From an uncultured Sphingobium sp. (lineage in GTDB: Bacteria > Pseudomonadota > Alphaproteobacteria > Sphingomonadales > Sphingomonadaceae), in NCBI GenBank assembly GCA_946479185.1, contig CAMLFF010000036.1, positions 1-16,801 of the forward strand: 16,801 nt of DNA. Direction: 5' to 3'. The translations under genes and the position numbers were made by a program. The notes beneath the pieces were generated by a model. It saw nothing but the letters and a program-made list of their open reading frames with translations. It was not told the origin of the DNA and searched no databases. Shown piece after piece: positions 9,110 to 16,801 of the stretch (positions are counted from its first letter, which is position 1; every line of letters starts with the position of its first letter).

Positions 9110-9982
9110 TTAACCGGCGTCTTTTGCGCTTTTATGATCGCGCAGGCGTGAGGACCGCTCGATAATCGCCTTGGCTTCCTCGACATGCATCGCCTCGATC
9201 ATCCGGCCATCATAGCGCTGTGCGCCGCCGGTAAAGGCTTCCACAAGGGCTTGGGCCTGCTCCACCGCAGGACCGCTGGGCGAAAATGCACTGTTCGTGA
9301 TGTCGATATGGCTGGGGTGAATGATCGACTTGCCATCGAAGCCCATCTGGCGACCTTCTTCACATTCCAGCGTCAGGCCCCCTGGATCCTCCAGATTATT
9401 GTAAACCCCATCAAAGGCAGCAACGCCGTTTGCGCGCGCCGCAAGCACGATGGACTGGAGCGCGAATGAAAAGGCGCTGCGCGGCGCATCCGGCGGAATG
9501 CCAAGGCCCCGGCGCAGATCATTGGTGCCAGCGATGAGCGCCATGACGCCGGGATCATTGGCAATCTTATGAGCATTCACCAGACCCGCCGGACTTTCGA
9601 TCATGGCGATGACCTGACGTTGCGTCACCAGATGCGTGTCATGCGCCTGCCGCGCCTCGATGACCTTGGGGAGAATGACATAGGGCGGTGCGGCGGCGCG
9701 CACGGCGACCATGTCCAGCCCATGATCGGTCCGCCCCTCTGCATTGATGCGGATAGCGCAGGGTCGGCCATCGAAACCGGCGCGCACGGCATCAACGGCG
9801 GCTTGCCGTGCCTTGTTGCGATCTTCCGGCAGCACCGAATCTTCAAGATCGAGGATGATGAAATCGCAGTCGAGCGTTCTTGCCTTCTCGATCGCGCGTG
9901 GGCGAGACGCTGGAACGAACAGCATGGACCGCACCAATCGCAGCGGCATCTCCTGATCTGTGGTCCGCCTATCTGCTCTCAT
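9110..9982 (-). CDS. HpcH/HpaI-CitE family CoA-ester lyase
   Basis: Member of the citrate-lyase-beta/malyl-CoA-lyase superfamily: TIM-barrel, Mg2+-dependent enzymes that cleave or form C-C bonds in CoA esters such as malyl-CoA or citramalyl-CoA. Visible motifs in the 290 residues are SMLFVPASRPRAIEKA (19-34), the acidic ILDLEDSV (43-50), IRINAEG (77-83), MIESPAG with Glu129, GTNDLRRGLG with Asp155, and DGKSIIHPSHI near the C-terminus. Glu129 and Asp155 fit the family metal ligands. The start could be ATG 9982 or ATG 9949 (MPLRLVRSM). The latter has AGGAG directly abutting it, which is too close to work well, so I keep 9982. The substrate is not decidable from sequence. It lies 133 bases upstream of guaB and divergent from the SPFH gene. 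Confidence 0.85.
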   Translation of the reverse strand: MRADRRTTDQEMPLRLVRSMLFVPASRPRAIEKARTLDCDFIILDLEDSVLPEDRNKARQAAVDAVRAGFDGRPCAIRINAEGRTDHGLDMVAVRAAAPPYVILPKVIEARQAHDTHLVTQRQVIAMIESPAGLVNAHKIANDPGVMALIAGTNDLRRGLGIPPDAPRSAFSFALQSIVLAARANGVAAFDGVYNNLEDPGGLTLECEEGRQMGFDGKSIIHPSHIDITNSAFSPSGPAVEQAQALVEAFTGGAQRYDGRMIEAMHVEEAKAIIERSSRLRDHKSAKDAG

Positions 9983-10026
9983 GCGCCATTTCCCATGTCG
10001 ATCCCCTGATTAGCCGCCGATTCTGC

Positions 10027-10055
10027 TTTCCGGCAGCATCCTGTGCGGTCATAGT
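10027..10055 (+). promoter_or_regulatory. Possible promoter of the SPFH-nfeD pair
   Basis: TTTCCG (10027-10032) and CATAGT (10050-10055) are separated by 17 bases and would start transcription about 25 bases before the ATG. The -35 match is only moderate. The element sits in the 102-base divergent gap with the CoA-lyase gene. Confidence 0.3.
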
Positions 10056-10074
10056 AGCGGCCCAAAGCACAGGA
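10039..10074. promoter_or_regulatory. Inverted repeat flanking the SPFH promoter -10 region
   Basis: Perfect 8-base arms TCCTGTGC (10039-10046) and GCACAGGA (10067-10074) are 20 bases apart. The right arm runs into the strong ribosome site AGGAGG (10071-10076) that lies eight bases before the SPFH ATG. The placement suits an operator; no matching regulator is present in the window. Confidence 0.3.
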
Positions 10075-10084
10075 GGCTATCGGC

Positions 10085-11053
10085 ATGGACCTGATTACAT
10101 TCACGCTGTTCATCGCCGTTCTGGTGATCTTCTATCTTTTCGCCAGCATCAAGATCGTGCGGCAAGGCTATCGTTACACTATCGAGCGGTTCGGCAAATT
10201 TACCGAGGTCGCTGTGCCGGGGTTTAACCTATACCCTGCCTTCTTCTATCGTGTTGGCCGTAGAATCAATATGATGGAGCAGGTCATCGATGTTCCATCG
10301 CAAGAAATCATCACGCGCGACAATGCGATGGTTGCTGTTGATGGCGTGGTCTTCTTCCAGGTGCTGGATGCCGCCAAGGCCGCTTATGAAGTGAGCGATC
10401 TTCAAATTGCCCTGATGCAGCTTTGCACCACCAATCTGCGCACCGTCATGGGGTCGATGGATCTGGATGAGACACTCTCCAAACGTGACGAGATCAATGC
10501 GCGTTTGTTGAGCGTTGTGGATCACGCGACCAATGCCTGGGGGGTGAAGATCACGCGCGTCGAGATCAAGGACATCCGCCCGCCGCAAGACATTGTGAAT
10601 GCGATGGGCCGCCAGATGAAGGCCGAGCGCGAAAAGCGAGCCAATATTCTGGATGCCGAGGGCTTCAAGAGCGCAGAAATCCTCCGTGCCGAGGGTGAGA
10701 AGCAGGCGCGCATTCTCCAGTCCGAGGGTCAACGCGAAGCTGCCTTCCGGGCAGCCGAGGGCCGCGAGCGTGAGGCGCAGGCCGAGGCGAAGGCGACCGA
10801 GATGGTTAGCCTCGCAATCTCCAACGGCAATGCGCAGGCGATCAATTATTTCATCGCGCAAAAATATGTCGAAGCCGTCGAGAAGTTCGCGACCTCGCCC
10901 AACGCCAAGACGATCCTGTTCCCGGTCGAGGCGACACAGCTGATCGGCACCTTGGGCGGCATCGGCCAATTGGCGAAGGAAGCCTTTGGGGATGACAGTG
11001 CTGCGGCGCGTACAACGCCAGCCTCCGGCCTGCCACGCACGAAGACGAGCTGA
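10085..11053 (+). CDS. SPFH/band 7 (stomatin/prohibitin-like, QmcA-type) membrane protein
   Basis: Membrane-anchored scaffold of the SPFH superfamily. It has one N-terminal transmembrane segment (about residues 5-21), then the band 7 domain (about 23-190) with the family strand VRQGYRYTIERFGKF and the conserved EIKDIRPP. A long charged helix follows (about 190-250, rich in AEGEK/AEGR repeats), predicted to form a coiled coil for oligomerisation. It ends in an Ala/Gly-rich tail of 322 residues total, close to E. coli QmcA in length. ATG 10085 has a near-perfect AGGAGG eight bases upstream. The nfeD gene begins 5 bases after the stop, the usual pairing; such pairs are linked to membrane microdomain organisation, though the exact role here is inferred. 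Confidence 0.93.
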   Translation: MDLITFTLFIAVLVIFYLFASIKIVRQGYRYTIERFGKFTEVAVPGFNLYPAFFYRVGRRINMMEQVIDVPSQEIITRDNAMVAVDGVVFFQVLDAAKAAYEVSDLQIALMQLCTTNLRTVMGSMDLDETLSKRDEINARLLSVVDHATNAWGVKITRVEIKDIRPPQDIVNAMGRQMKAEREKRANILDAEGFKSAEILRAEGEKQARILQSEGQREAAFRAAEGREREAQAEAKATEMVSLAISNGNAQAINYFIAQKYVEAVEKFATSPNAKTILFPVEATQLIGTLGGIGQLAKEAFGDDSAAARTTPASGLPRTKTS

Positions 11054-11058
11054 GCACC

Positions 11059-11511
11059 ATGTTCGACGGGCTTCATCATTCCGTCCTGTGGGGCATTGTG
11101 GCTGTCGTGCTGGCCATTGGCGAGATCATCGCGCCGGGCGTGTTCCTGATCTGGCTGGCGCTGGCTGCTGCCTTGACGGCTGGCCTGACGCTGCTGCTGC
11201 CAATCGGCGAGGCATTTCAGGTGCTCGCCTTCGCCATTTTTACGGCGCTTAGCGTGAGTGGCGGGAGGCTTTGGTATCTCGCCCGGCCAGTGGAGCCGAC
11301 AGACACCATGCTGAACGACAAGACCGCCCGCATGATGGGGCGATCGGTCATCGTGACGGAAACCATCGTTCACGGGCAAGGCCGCGTGCGGGTCGACGAC
11401 AGCAGCTGGCAAGCAACCGGGCCCGATGCCGAGATCGGCGCGCATATGATGATTGCGGGCGTGGATGGTACGACATTGATTGTCGCCTACCCCGTCAAAG
11501 AGTTGAGCTAA
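11059..11511 (+). CDS. NfeD-family membrane protein, short form
   Basis: A 150-residue partner of the SPFH protein. Three hydrophobic segments (about 8-28, 30-48 and 53-70) form the membrane part. Residues about 85-150 form the C-terminal OB-fold (the run LNDKTARMMGRSVIVTE, then GRVRVDDSSWQA, then a final VDGTTLIV strand). It lacks the ClpP-like serine protease domain of long NfeD proteins, so it is the short NfeD type, whose OB domain is thought to bind the SPFH partner. Its spacing of 5 bases from the upstream gene indicates translational coupling. Confidence 0.9.
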   Translation: MFDGLHHSVLWGIVAVVLAIGEIIAPGVFLIWLALAAALTAGLTLLLPIGEAFQVLAFAIFTALSVSGGRLWYLARPVEPTDTMLNDKTARMMGRSVIVTETIVHGQGRVRVDDSSWQATGPDAEIGAHMMIAGVDGTTLIVAYPVKELS

Positions 11512-11527
11512 CCCGCACAGGGCTTCA

Positions 11528-11557
11528 CGCGGCAGATCGAGATGCTCGATTGCCGCG
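11528..11557. terminator. Probable bidirectional terminator between nfeD and the DUF937-like gene
   Basis: A 13-bp stem with one bulged G (11535) and a 3-base loop occupies the 52-base convergent gap. The arms are CGCGGCA+ATCGAG and CTCGAT+TGCCGCG. No clear T-run follows on either strand, so termination efficiency is uncertain. Confidence 0.5.
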
Positions 11558-11563
11558 CGCGCG

Positions 11564-11875
11564 CTATTTCTTGCCGAAAAAGCCCTTGGCCAGATCACCC
11601 AGATCATTGAGCGGATTGCCGTCGCCATCCTTGTCGAGCGCAGCAGTGACTTTGCCGAGCATATCTTGCGCACCGCCATTGCCGAGCAAGTCCTTGAGGC
11701 TGTCGAGCGAAACGCCATGCTCATGCGCAGCCTGGGTGACCGCGGACATCATGTCGCCGCCATGGGCCATCTTGTCCTGCACAGTTTGCACAAGGCCCTG
11801 CACCTTGTCGGCAGGCAGGCCAAGCTTGGCGCCCAGCTCATCGAGATTGCCCAACAGGCCGTTTAAAATGCTCAT
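11564..11875 (-). CDS. Small DUF937/YidB-like protein with a DxDGDG loop
   Basis: A 103-residue acidic, soluble-looking protein with no signal peptide or membrane segment. The helical repeats LLGNLDELGAKLGLPADKV and LLGNGGAQDMLGKVTAALD resemble the DUF937/YidB family, whose function is unknown. Residues 81-86 read DKDGDG, followed by NPLNDL. This matches the start of an EF-hand or dockerin-type calcium loop, but the usual Glu at loop position 12 is replaced by Leu. Such loops recur in DUF937 relatives, by recollection rather than search. The ATG at 11875 follows a GGGGA stretch. It lies 93 bases downstream of pckA on the same strand. The gene looks real; a role is not assignable. Confidence 0.7.
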   Translation of the reverse strand: MSILNGLLGNLDELGAKLGLPADKVQGLVQTVQDKMAHGGDMMSAVTQAAHEHGVSLDSLKDLLGNGGAQDMLGKVTAALDKDGDGNPLNDLGDLAKGFFGKK

Positions 11876-11892
11876 GATCAGTCCCCGGTAAA

Positions 11893-11939
11893 GCCGCCGG
11901 ACATGCCGACGGCGGCAACTCTATCATGAGATGCCGCCG
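11893..11939 (-). terminator. pckA 3' hairpin with an alternative pairing
   Basis: On the - strand a strong hairpin follows pckA: CGGCGGCA / TGCCGCCG (11910-11917 with 11932-11939), one A-A mismatch, then three more pairs and a 6-base loop. A second copy of the left arm at 11893-11899 can compete for the same central strand. No T-run follows either form. It probably terminates or stabilises the pckA message. Confidence 0.45.
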
Positions 11940-11968
11940 CCAGAAAGTCAGCGCTGGTGGATCAAGGA

Positions 11969-13570
<1,602 letters not shown>

Positions 13571-13620
13571 ATCTATCTCCTAAGTATGCGCATGGGTGGT
13601 GCTTGAGCGGCCCAGCCTCT

Positions 13621-13661
13621 GCGCGAAATGGTTATTGCTAACAACAATCGTGATTTCGCGC
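13621..13661. promoter_or_regulatory. 41-bp operator-like dyad over the pckA start region
   Basis: The element is exactly symmetric about base 13641: GCGCGAAAT (13621-13629), four bases, ATTG (13634-13637), seven central bases, CAAT (13645-13648), four bases, ATTTCGCGC (13653-13661). It touches the -10 element of the pckA promoter and covers its expected start site near 13652. Position and symmetry suit a repressor dimer or tetramer site. Confidence 0.5.
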
Positions 13662-13687
13662 ATAGGCGGTTGACCGCCCAGCGTCAA
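13659..13687 (-). promoter_or_regulatory. Predicted pckA promoter
   Basis: On the - strand TTGACG (13687-13682) and TATGCG (13664-13659) are exactly 17 bases apart, a good match to the alphaproteobacterial housekeeping consensus. Transcription would start near 13652 and leave a leader of about 80 bases before the GTG. Confidence 0.55.
13665..13678. promoter_or_regulatory. Perfect 14-bp palindrome in the pckA promoter spacer
   Basis: GGCGGT-TG-ACCGCC fills most of the spacer between the pckA -35 and -10 elements. It also contains a TTGACC on the + strand that could serve as a -35 toward chvI, although no good -10 follows. It is a candidate binding site shared by the divergent promoters. Confidence 0.4.
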
Positions 13688-13714
13688 ACATCTGGCATGC
13701 TGCACCGCCGCACT

Positions 13715-13744
13715 TTGGCACAGAATGTCTACAACCTCTGTTAA
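13715..13744 (+). promoter_or_regulatory. Weak candidate chvI promoter
   Basis: TTGGCA (13715-13720) and TGTTAA (13739-13744) are 18 bases apart. The -10 match is poor. The rest of the 285-base divergent gap (to 13855) holds small overlapping hairpins around 13763-13785 (GCCTT-TTGGC-AAGGC) and no convincing small gene. Confidence 0.25.
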
Positions 13745-13855
13745 AGTACGCATCAGCCCTGCGCCAAGCCGCCTTTTGGCAAGGCCATGTTGCGCAGGCA
13801 GACTGGTTGGTCTAGTCGGGAGGCCCTGCAATTCTTGAGTTGGCGCATAGGCTCG

Positions 13856-14560
13856 ATGAGCGCTTCGATCGCCCTGGTCGATGATGACCGCAACATCCTG
13901 TCCTCGCTCAGCATCGCTTTGATTGCTGAAGGTTTCCTCACGCGGCTTTATTCGGATGGCAATGCAGCGCTAAGCGCCCTGATCGATAATCCGCCCGATA
14001 TCGTGGTGTGCGATATCAAGATGCCCAATCTGGATGGGATGGAGTTGCTGCGCCGCCTGCGTGAGAAAAGCAGCCTGCCCTTCATTTTCCTCACATCCAA
14101 GACCGATGAGTTGGATGAGGCGCTCGGCTTTGCGATGGGTGCGGATGATTATATCGCCAAGCCCTTCTCCCAGCGACTCCTGATCGCACGAGTCCGTGCC
14201 CTGTTGCGCCGCGCGGCGCTGCCGCAGAGTGTGGAAGGGGCGCAGGGCGACCAGCCCGATGCCATCACACGCGGCAGGCTGGTGATGGACCCGGCCCGCC
14301 ATCGCGTGGATTGGGACGGCAAGCAGGTCTCGCTGACCGTCACGGAATTCCTGATTCTTGAGGCGCTGGCGCAGCGTCCCGGCATCGTGAAGACGCGCAA
14401 CCAGTTGATGGATGCGGCCTATCAGGATGACATCTACGTCGATGACCGGACGATCGACAGCCACATCAAGCGCCTGCGCCGAAAATTCCGCGAAGTCGTC
14501 CCAGAATTCAACGCGATAGACACATTATATGGCGCCGGATATCGCTTCAACGAAGAGTGA
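13856..14560 (+). CDS. chvI: Response regulator, ChvI family (OmpR/PhoB type)
   Basis: DNA-binding response regulator of 234 residues, paired with the kinase encoded next. The receiver domain covers about 4-120 with the acidic pair in LVDDDRN (8-12), phospho-acceptor Asp53 ([12 protein letters not shown]), switch Thr80 and Lys102 (AKPF). A winged-helix domain follows (about 135-232), with the [15 protein letters not shown] turn and a typical C-terminal GAGYRF. ATG 13856 starts the protein exactly at the conserved receiver; upstream in-frame TTG codons (13787, 13835) would add an unrelated extension. In alphaproteobacteria the ChvG-ChvI (ExoS-ChvI) system responds to envelope or acid stress; here that role is inferred from family. 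Its end overlaps chvG by 32 bases. Confidence 0.93.
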   Translation: MSASIALVDDDRNILSSLSIALIAEGFLTRLYSDGNAALSALIDNPPDIVVCDIKMPNLDGMELLRRLREKSSLPFIFLTSKTDELDEALGFAMGADDYIAKPFSQRLLIARVRALLRRAALPQSVEGAQGDQPDAITRGRLVMDPARHRVDWDGKQVSLTVTEFLILEALAQRPGIVKTRNQLMDAAYQDDIYVDDRTIDSHIKRLRRKFREVVPEFNAIDTLYGAGYRFNEE

Positions 14561-16157
14561 TGAGCGGCATGGTGGTGGTGAATGGACGACCCGCATTTCG
14601 CTCACGCGCCGCATATTGGCGGTCAATATCTTTGCGCTCGCTATTCTTGCGGGCGGTTTCTTCTATCTGGACAGTTATCGCGCTCGCCTGATCGATGGCC
14701 GACTGGTCACGACCGGGCGAGAGGCGGCCCTCATCGCCACCACGCTCGAGGCGACAAATCCTCGCGACCATATCGCGCTGCTGCTGCGCGCTGCCAAGAC
14801 GACGAGGCTTCGCTTGCGCATCTATGGACCGGCTGGGGAGAAGCGAACGGACAGCTTCGCGCTCGCGTCACCAACCTATGTGCTGCGCGATCCGGAGCGC
14901 GACCCTCCCCATATCAAAGTCGCGCGTGGACTCGACCGGATCGTTGAGACAATCGCCCTCGCCACCCGCCCGCCTTATGTGAGCGAGCCCCGAATGGATC
15001 GGCGCGACGCCTGGCCGGAAGCAAGCGACGCTGCAAGAACGGGCAAGCCCGTGGCAGCCTATCGCTTTGCGCCTGATCGCACGCCCTTCCTTAGCGTTGC
15101 GAGGCCGCTCACCGGAGCGAGCGCGGGCCAGGTGCTGCTCGCTACCATCAACACGCGGGATATCACCGATATTGTGAGGGCCGAGCGCCTGCGGATCAGC
15201 CTCGTGTTCGGGGCAGCGATCATCATGTCCGTGCTGCTTTCCCTGTTCCTCGCCAGGACAATCGTACTGCCATTGCGGCGGCTCGCCCGCGCTGCTGTGC
15301 GAGTCCGTCTGGGCCGGGCGCGGGAGGTCATCGTGCCCCGGCTGCCGGAGCGACGCGACGAGATCGGCATGCTTGCCCGCGCCATATCGGACATGAGCCA
15401 GGCCCTGCGCCAGCGGATTGACGCTACGGACGCCTTCGCCGCTGATGTCAGCCATGAGCTGAAAAACCCGATTGCGTCGCTTCGCTCGGCACTGGATGGA
15501 CTCGCCCATATCAAGGACCCGGCCCTCCAGACAAAACTGCTGGATATCGCGCAGGATGATGTGCGCAGGCTCGACAGGCTGGTGACGGACATTGCCGAGG
15601 CCACGCGGATCGATGCACAGCTTTCGCGCGTTCCCTTCGAAGAGATCGACCTTGGCCAGATGGTCGGGCGGATCGCGCGCAGCCAATCGCCTCGTCGCGG
15701 TGCGCCCGAGGTGAAGTGCAGCTATTCCGGGCCATCACGGGGCAATTTGTTTGTGACCGGCGATCCGCAGAAGCTGACGCGCGTGATCGAAAATCTGGTC
15801 GATAACGCCCGCTCCTTCTCACCGGAGGGTGGCCGGGTTCGGCTGATCGTGACGCCGAAGGACAAAATGGCGGAAATCGCCGTGGAGGATGACGGCCCCG
15901 GTGTTCCGCCCGACGAGCGCGAAGCCATCTTCCGGCGCTTCCACAGCGTGCGACCGGAGCGGGACGGCTTTGGCAAACATAGCGGCCTTGGGCTGGCGAT
16001 TGTCCGCACGATTCTCGATAGCCACCATGGCAATATCCATGTCGAGGATCGGCCAAACGGCAAAAGCGGCGCGCGCTTTGTCGTCACCCTGCCCCGCTCG
16101 CCCATATCCACGCCCGATGAGCATCCGGCGGACCAATCAAGGGCTGAAGAGCCATGA
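14529..16157 (+). CDS. chvG: Sensor histidine kinase, ChvG/ExoS family
   Basis: Inner-membrane sensor kinase, 542 residues. Two transmembrane segments (about 29-47 and 222-243) enclose a periplasmic sensor region of about 170 residues. A HAMP linker follows (about 243-297), then the dimerisation/phosphotransfer domain with phospho-acceptor His309 in DVSHELKNP. The ATP-binding domain has an N-box ENLVDNA (421-427), a G1 box VEDDGPGVP (452-460) and a G2 box GLGLAIV (486-492). All catalytic residues appear intact. ATG 14529 is the only in-frame start before the first membrane helix, hence the 32-base overlap with chvI. The TGA overlaps the hprK ATG as ATGA. Confidence 0.93.
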   Translation: MAPDIASTKSDERHGGGEWTTRISLTRRILAVNIFALAILAGGFFYLDSYRARLIDGRLVTTGREAALIATTLEATNPRDHIALLLRAAKTTRLRLRIYGPAGEKRTDSFALASPTYVLRDPERDPPHIKVARGLDRIVETIALATRPPYVSEPRMDRRDAWPEASDAARTGKPVAAYRFAPDRTPFLSVARPLTGASAGQVLLATINTRDITDIVRAERLRISLVFGAAIIMSVLLSLFLARTIVLPLRRLARAAVRVRLGRAREVIVPRLPERRDEIGMLARAISDMSQALRQRIDATDAFAADVSHELKNPIASLRSALDGLAHIKDPALQTKLLDIAQDDVRRLDRLVTDIAEATRIDAQLSRVPFEEIDLGQMVGRIARSQSPRRGAPEVKCSYSGPSRGNLFVTGDPQKLTRVIENLVDNARSFSPEGGRVRLIVTPKDKMAEIAVEDDGPGVPPDEREAIFRRFHSVRPERDGFGKHSGLGLAIVRTILDSHHGNIHVEDRPNGKSGARFVVTLPRSPISTPDEHPADQSRAEEP

Positions 16158-16621
16158 CGCCCGACACGCCTGCTCAAATCATCCACGCCACCAGCGTAGC
16201 AATCGGCGGTCATGGCGTGCTCATCATGGGGCCGAGTGGTTCAGGCAAATCCGATCTTGCACTCAGGCTGATCGATCGCGGCGCGCGGCTGATCAGCGAC
16301 GATTATACATATGTGTCGTCAGGAGACGGTGGATTGCTGCTCAGCGCTCCGGCAAACATTGCAGAACGAATGGAAATCCGCCACTTAGGCATAATCGATA
16401 TGCGAAAGATTGGCCCGGACCTCGTGGCACCTGCGGGCGCCGTACTGGCCAGACTGGCCGTTCAACTGGAAGACAGACCCGAGCGTATGCCACAGCCCGA
16501 CGCCACGATGACGCTAGCCGGGCATAAGCTTCCGCTCGTCCTGCTGGCGGGGCTGGAAGCATCGGCACCCATCAAGGTTGAATGGGCGTTGCGCCTGTTG
16601 CTGGGGGATGAGGGCGCATGA
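16154..16621 (+). CDS. hprK: HPr kinase/phosphorylase, short alphaproteobacterial form
   Basis: ATP-dependent kinase/phosphorylase for a serine of the PTS phosphocarrier HPr. At 155 residues it contains only the C-terminal catalytic domain; Firmicutes enzymes of about 310 residues have an additional N-terminal domain. The P-loop is GPSGSGKSD (26-34), followed by LISDD (46-50) and the HprK signature [10 protein letters not shown]. Short versions next to ChvIG are characteristic of alphaproteobacteria, where they are thought to link PTS phosphorylation to regulation and not to sugar transport. Overlaps of four bases with chvG upstream and with rapZ downstream indicate one operon with translational coupling. 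The substrate HPr gene is not in the window and is expected downstream. Confidence 0.92.
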   Translation: MTPDTPAQIIHATSVAIGGHGVLIMGPSGSGKSDLALRLIDRGARLISDDYTYVSSGDGGLLLSAPANIAERMEIRHLGIIDMRKIGPDLVAPAGAVLARLAVQLEDRPERMPQPDATMTLAGHKLPLVLLAGLEASAPIKVEWALRLLLGDEGA

Positions 16622-16801
16622 GCCAAGCCCCGGACGCCCGCAAAAGAATCTTGATCGTCACCGGCCTTTCTGGCGCGGGCAAATCCACGAGCCTGCGCAC
16701 ATTGGAGGATGCGGGTTGGGAGACGGTCGACAATCTGCCGCTCATGCTGCTCGACCGGCTGCTGGCCGCCCCCGTGGCGGAAGGTCATGAGGCGTGTGAT
16801 G
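16618..16801 (+). CDS. rapZ: RapZ/YvcJ-family P-loop nucleotide-binding protein, 3' end outside the window
   Basis: The first 61 codons are present. The Walker A motif GLSGAGKST (16-24) and the family signature TVDNLP are visible. In enterobacteria RapZ is an RNase adaptor that controls glucosamine-6-phosphate synthase; in other bacteria (YvcJ) the role is less defined, so the function here is inferred from the family only. ATG 16618 overlaps the hprK TGA as ATGA. In related genomes PTS EIIA and HPr genes follow this gene, which fits the context. Confidence 0.88.
   Translation, partial: MSQAPDARKRILIVTGLSGAGKSTSLRTLEDAGWETVDNLPLMLLDRLLAAPVAEGHEACD

Noticed and set aside
10846..11724. 292-codon - strand frame across the SPFH, nfeD and DUF937-like genes
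   Set aside because: It spans three better-supported genes on both strands and its product has no coherent domain.
13580..13831. 83-codon - strand frame in the pckA-chvI gap
   Set aside because: It overlaps the predicted pckA promoter, has no clear ribosome site and encodes a low-complexity, family-less product.

Overview
The window is a gene-dense stretch of an alphaproteobacterial chromosome, most likely from the order Sphingomonadales. I base this on three things: the high GC content, the alphaproteobacterial order lptD-surA-pdxA-rsmA, and the block pckA | chvI-chvG-hprK-rapZ, in which hprK is the short, kinase-domain-only form. The order-level assignment comes from protein resemblance read by eye, not from a search. 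I see no rRNA, tRNA, CRISPR array, insertion sequence, phage gene or other sign of recent transfer. Every sizeable gene belongs to a known family, and no intergenic gap exceeds 285 bases.

Region 1 (1-5704, + strand) is the envelope and housekeeping operon. It holds lptD (5' end probably outside the window), surA, pdxA and rsmA. SurA is a periplasmic chaperone for outer-membrane proteins, and LptD is the outer-membrane lipid translocon. PdxA makes a pyridoxal phosphate precursor and RsmA dimethylates 16S rRNA. The notable point is that pdxA has no ATG, GTG or TTG in frame before its conserved N-terminal motif; an ATT overlapping the surA stop is the best candidate start.

Region 2 (5729-9982, - strand) reads right to left: a CoA-ester lyase of the HpcH/CitE family, guaB (IMP dehydrogenase), an RsmB/NOP-type rRNA cytosine methyltransferase and a small exported TPR protein. 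A hairpin in the short gap facing rsmA probably ends both converging units.

Region 3 (10085-11511, + strand) is a two-gene SPFH/NfeD membrane pair. It is followed on the - strand by a 103-residue DUF937-like protein with a DxDGDG loop, and by pckA (ATP-type PEP carboxykinase).

Region 4 (13571-16801) begins with a 285-base divergent control region between pckA (-) and chvI (+). It contains a good pckA promoter, a perfect 14-bp palindrome in the promoter spacer, and a symmetric 41-bp dyad over the predicted transcription start. The + strand then carries chvI, chvG, hprK and the start of rapZ, all overlapping. This joins an envelope/acid-stress two-component system to a PTS-type carbon/nitrogen signalling branch, beside a key gluconeogenic gene.

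I found no evidence of a wholly new system. The best leads are the pdxA start and the pckA-chvI control region.
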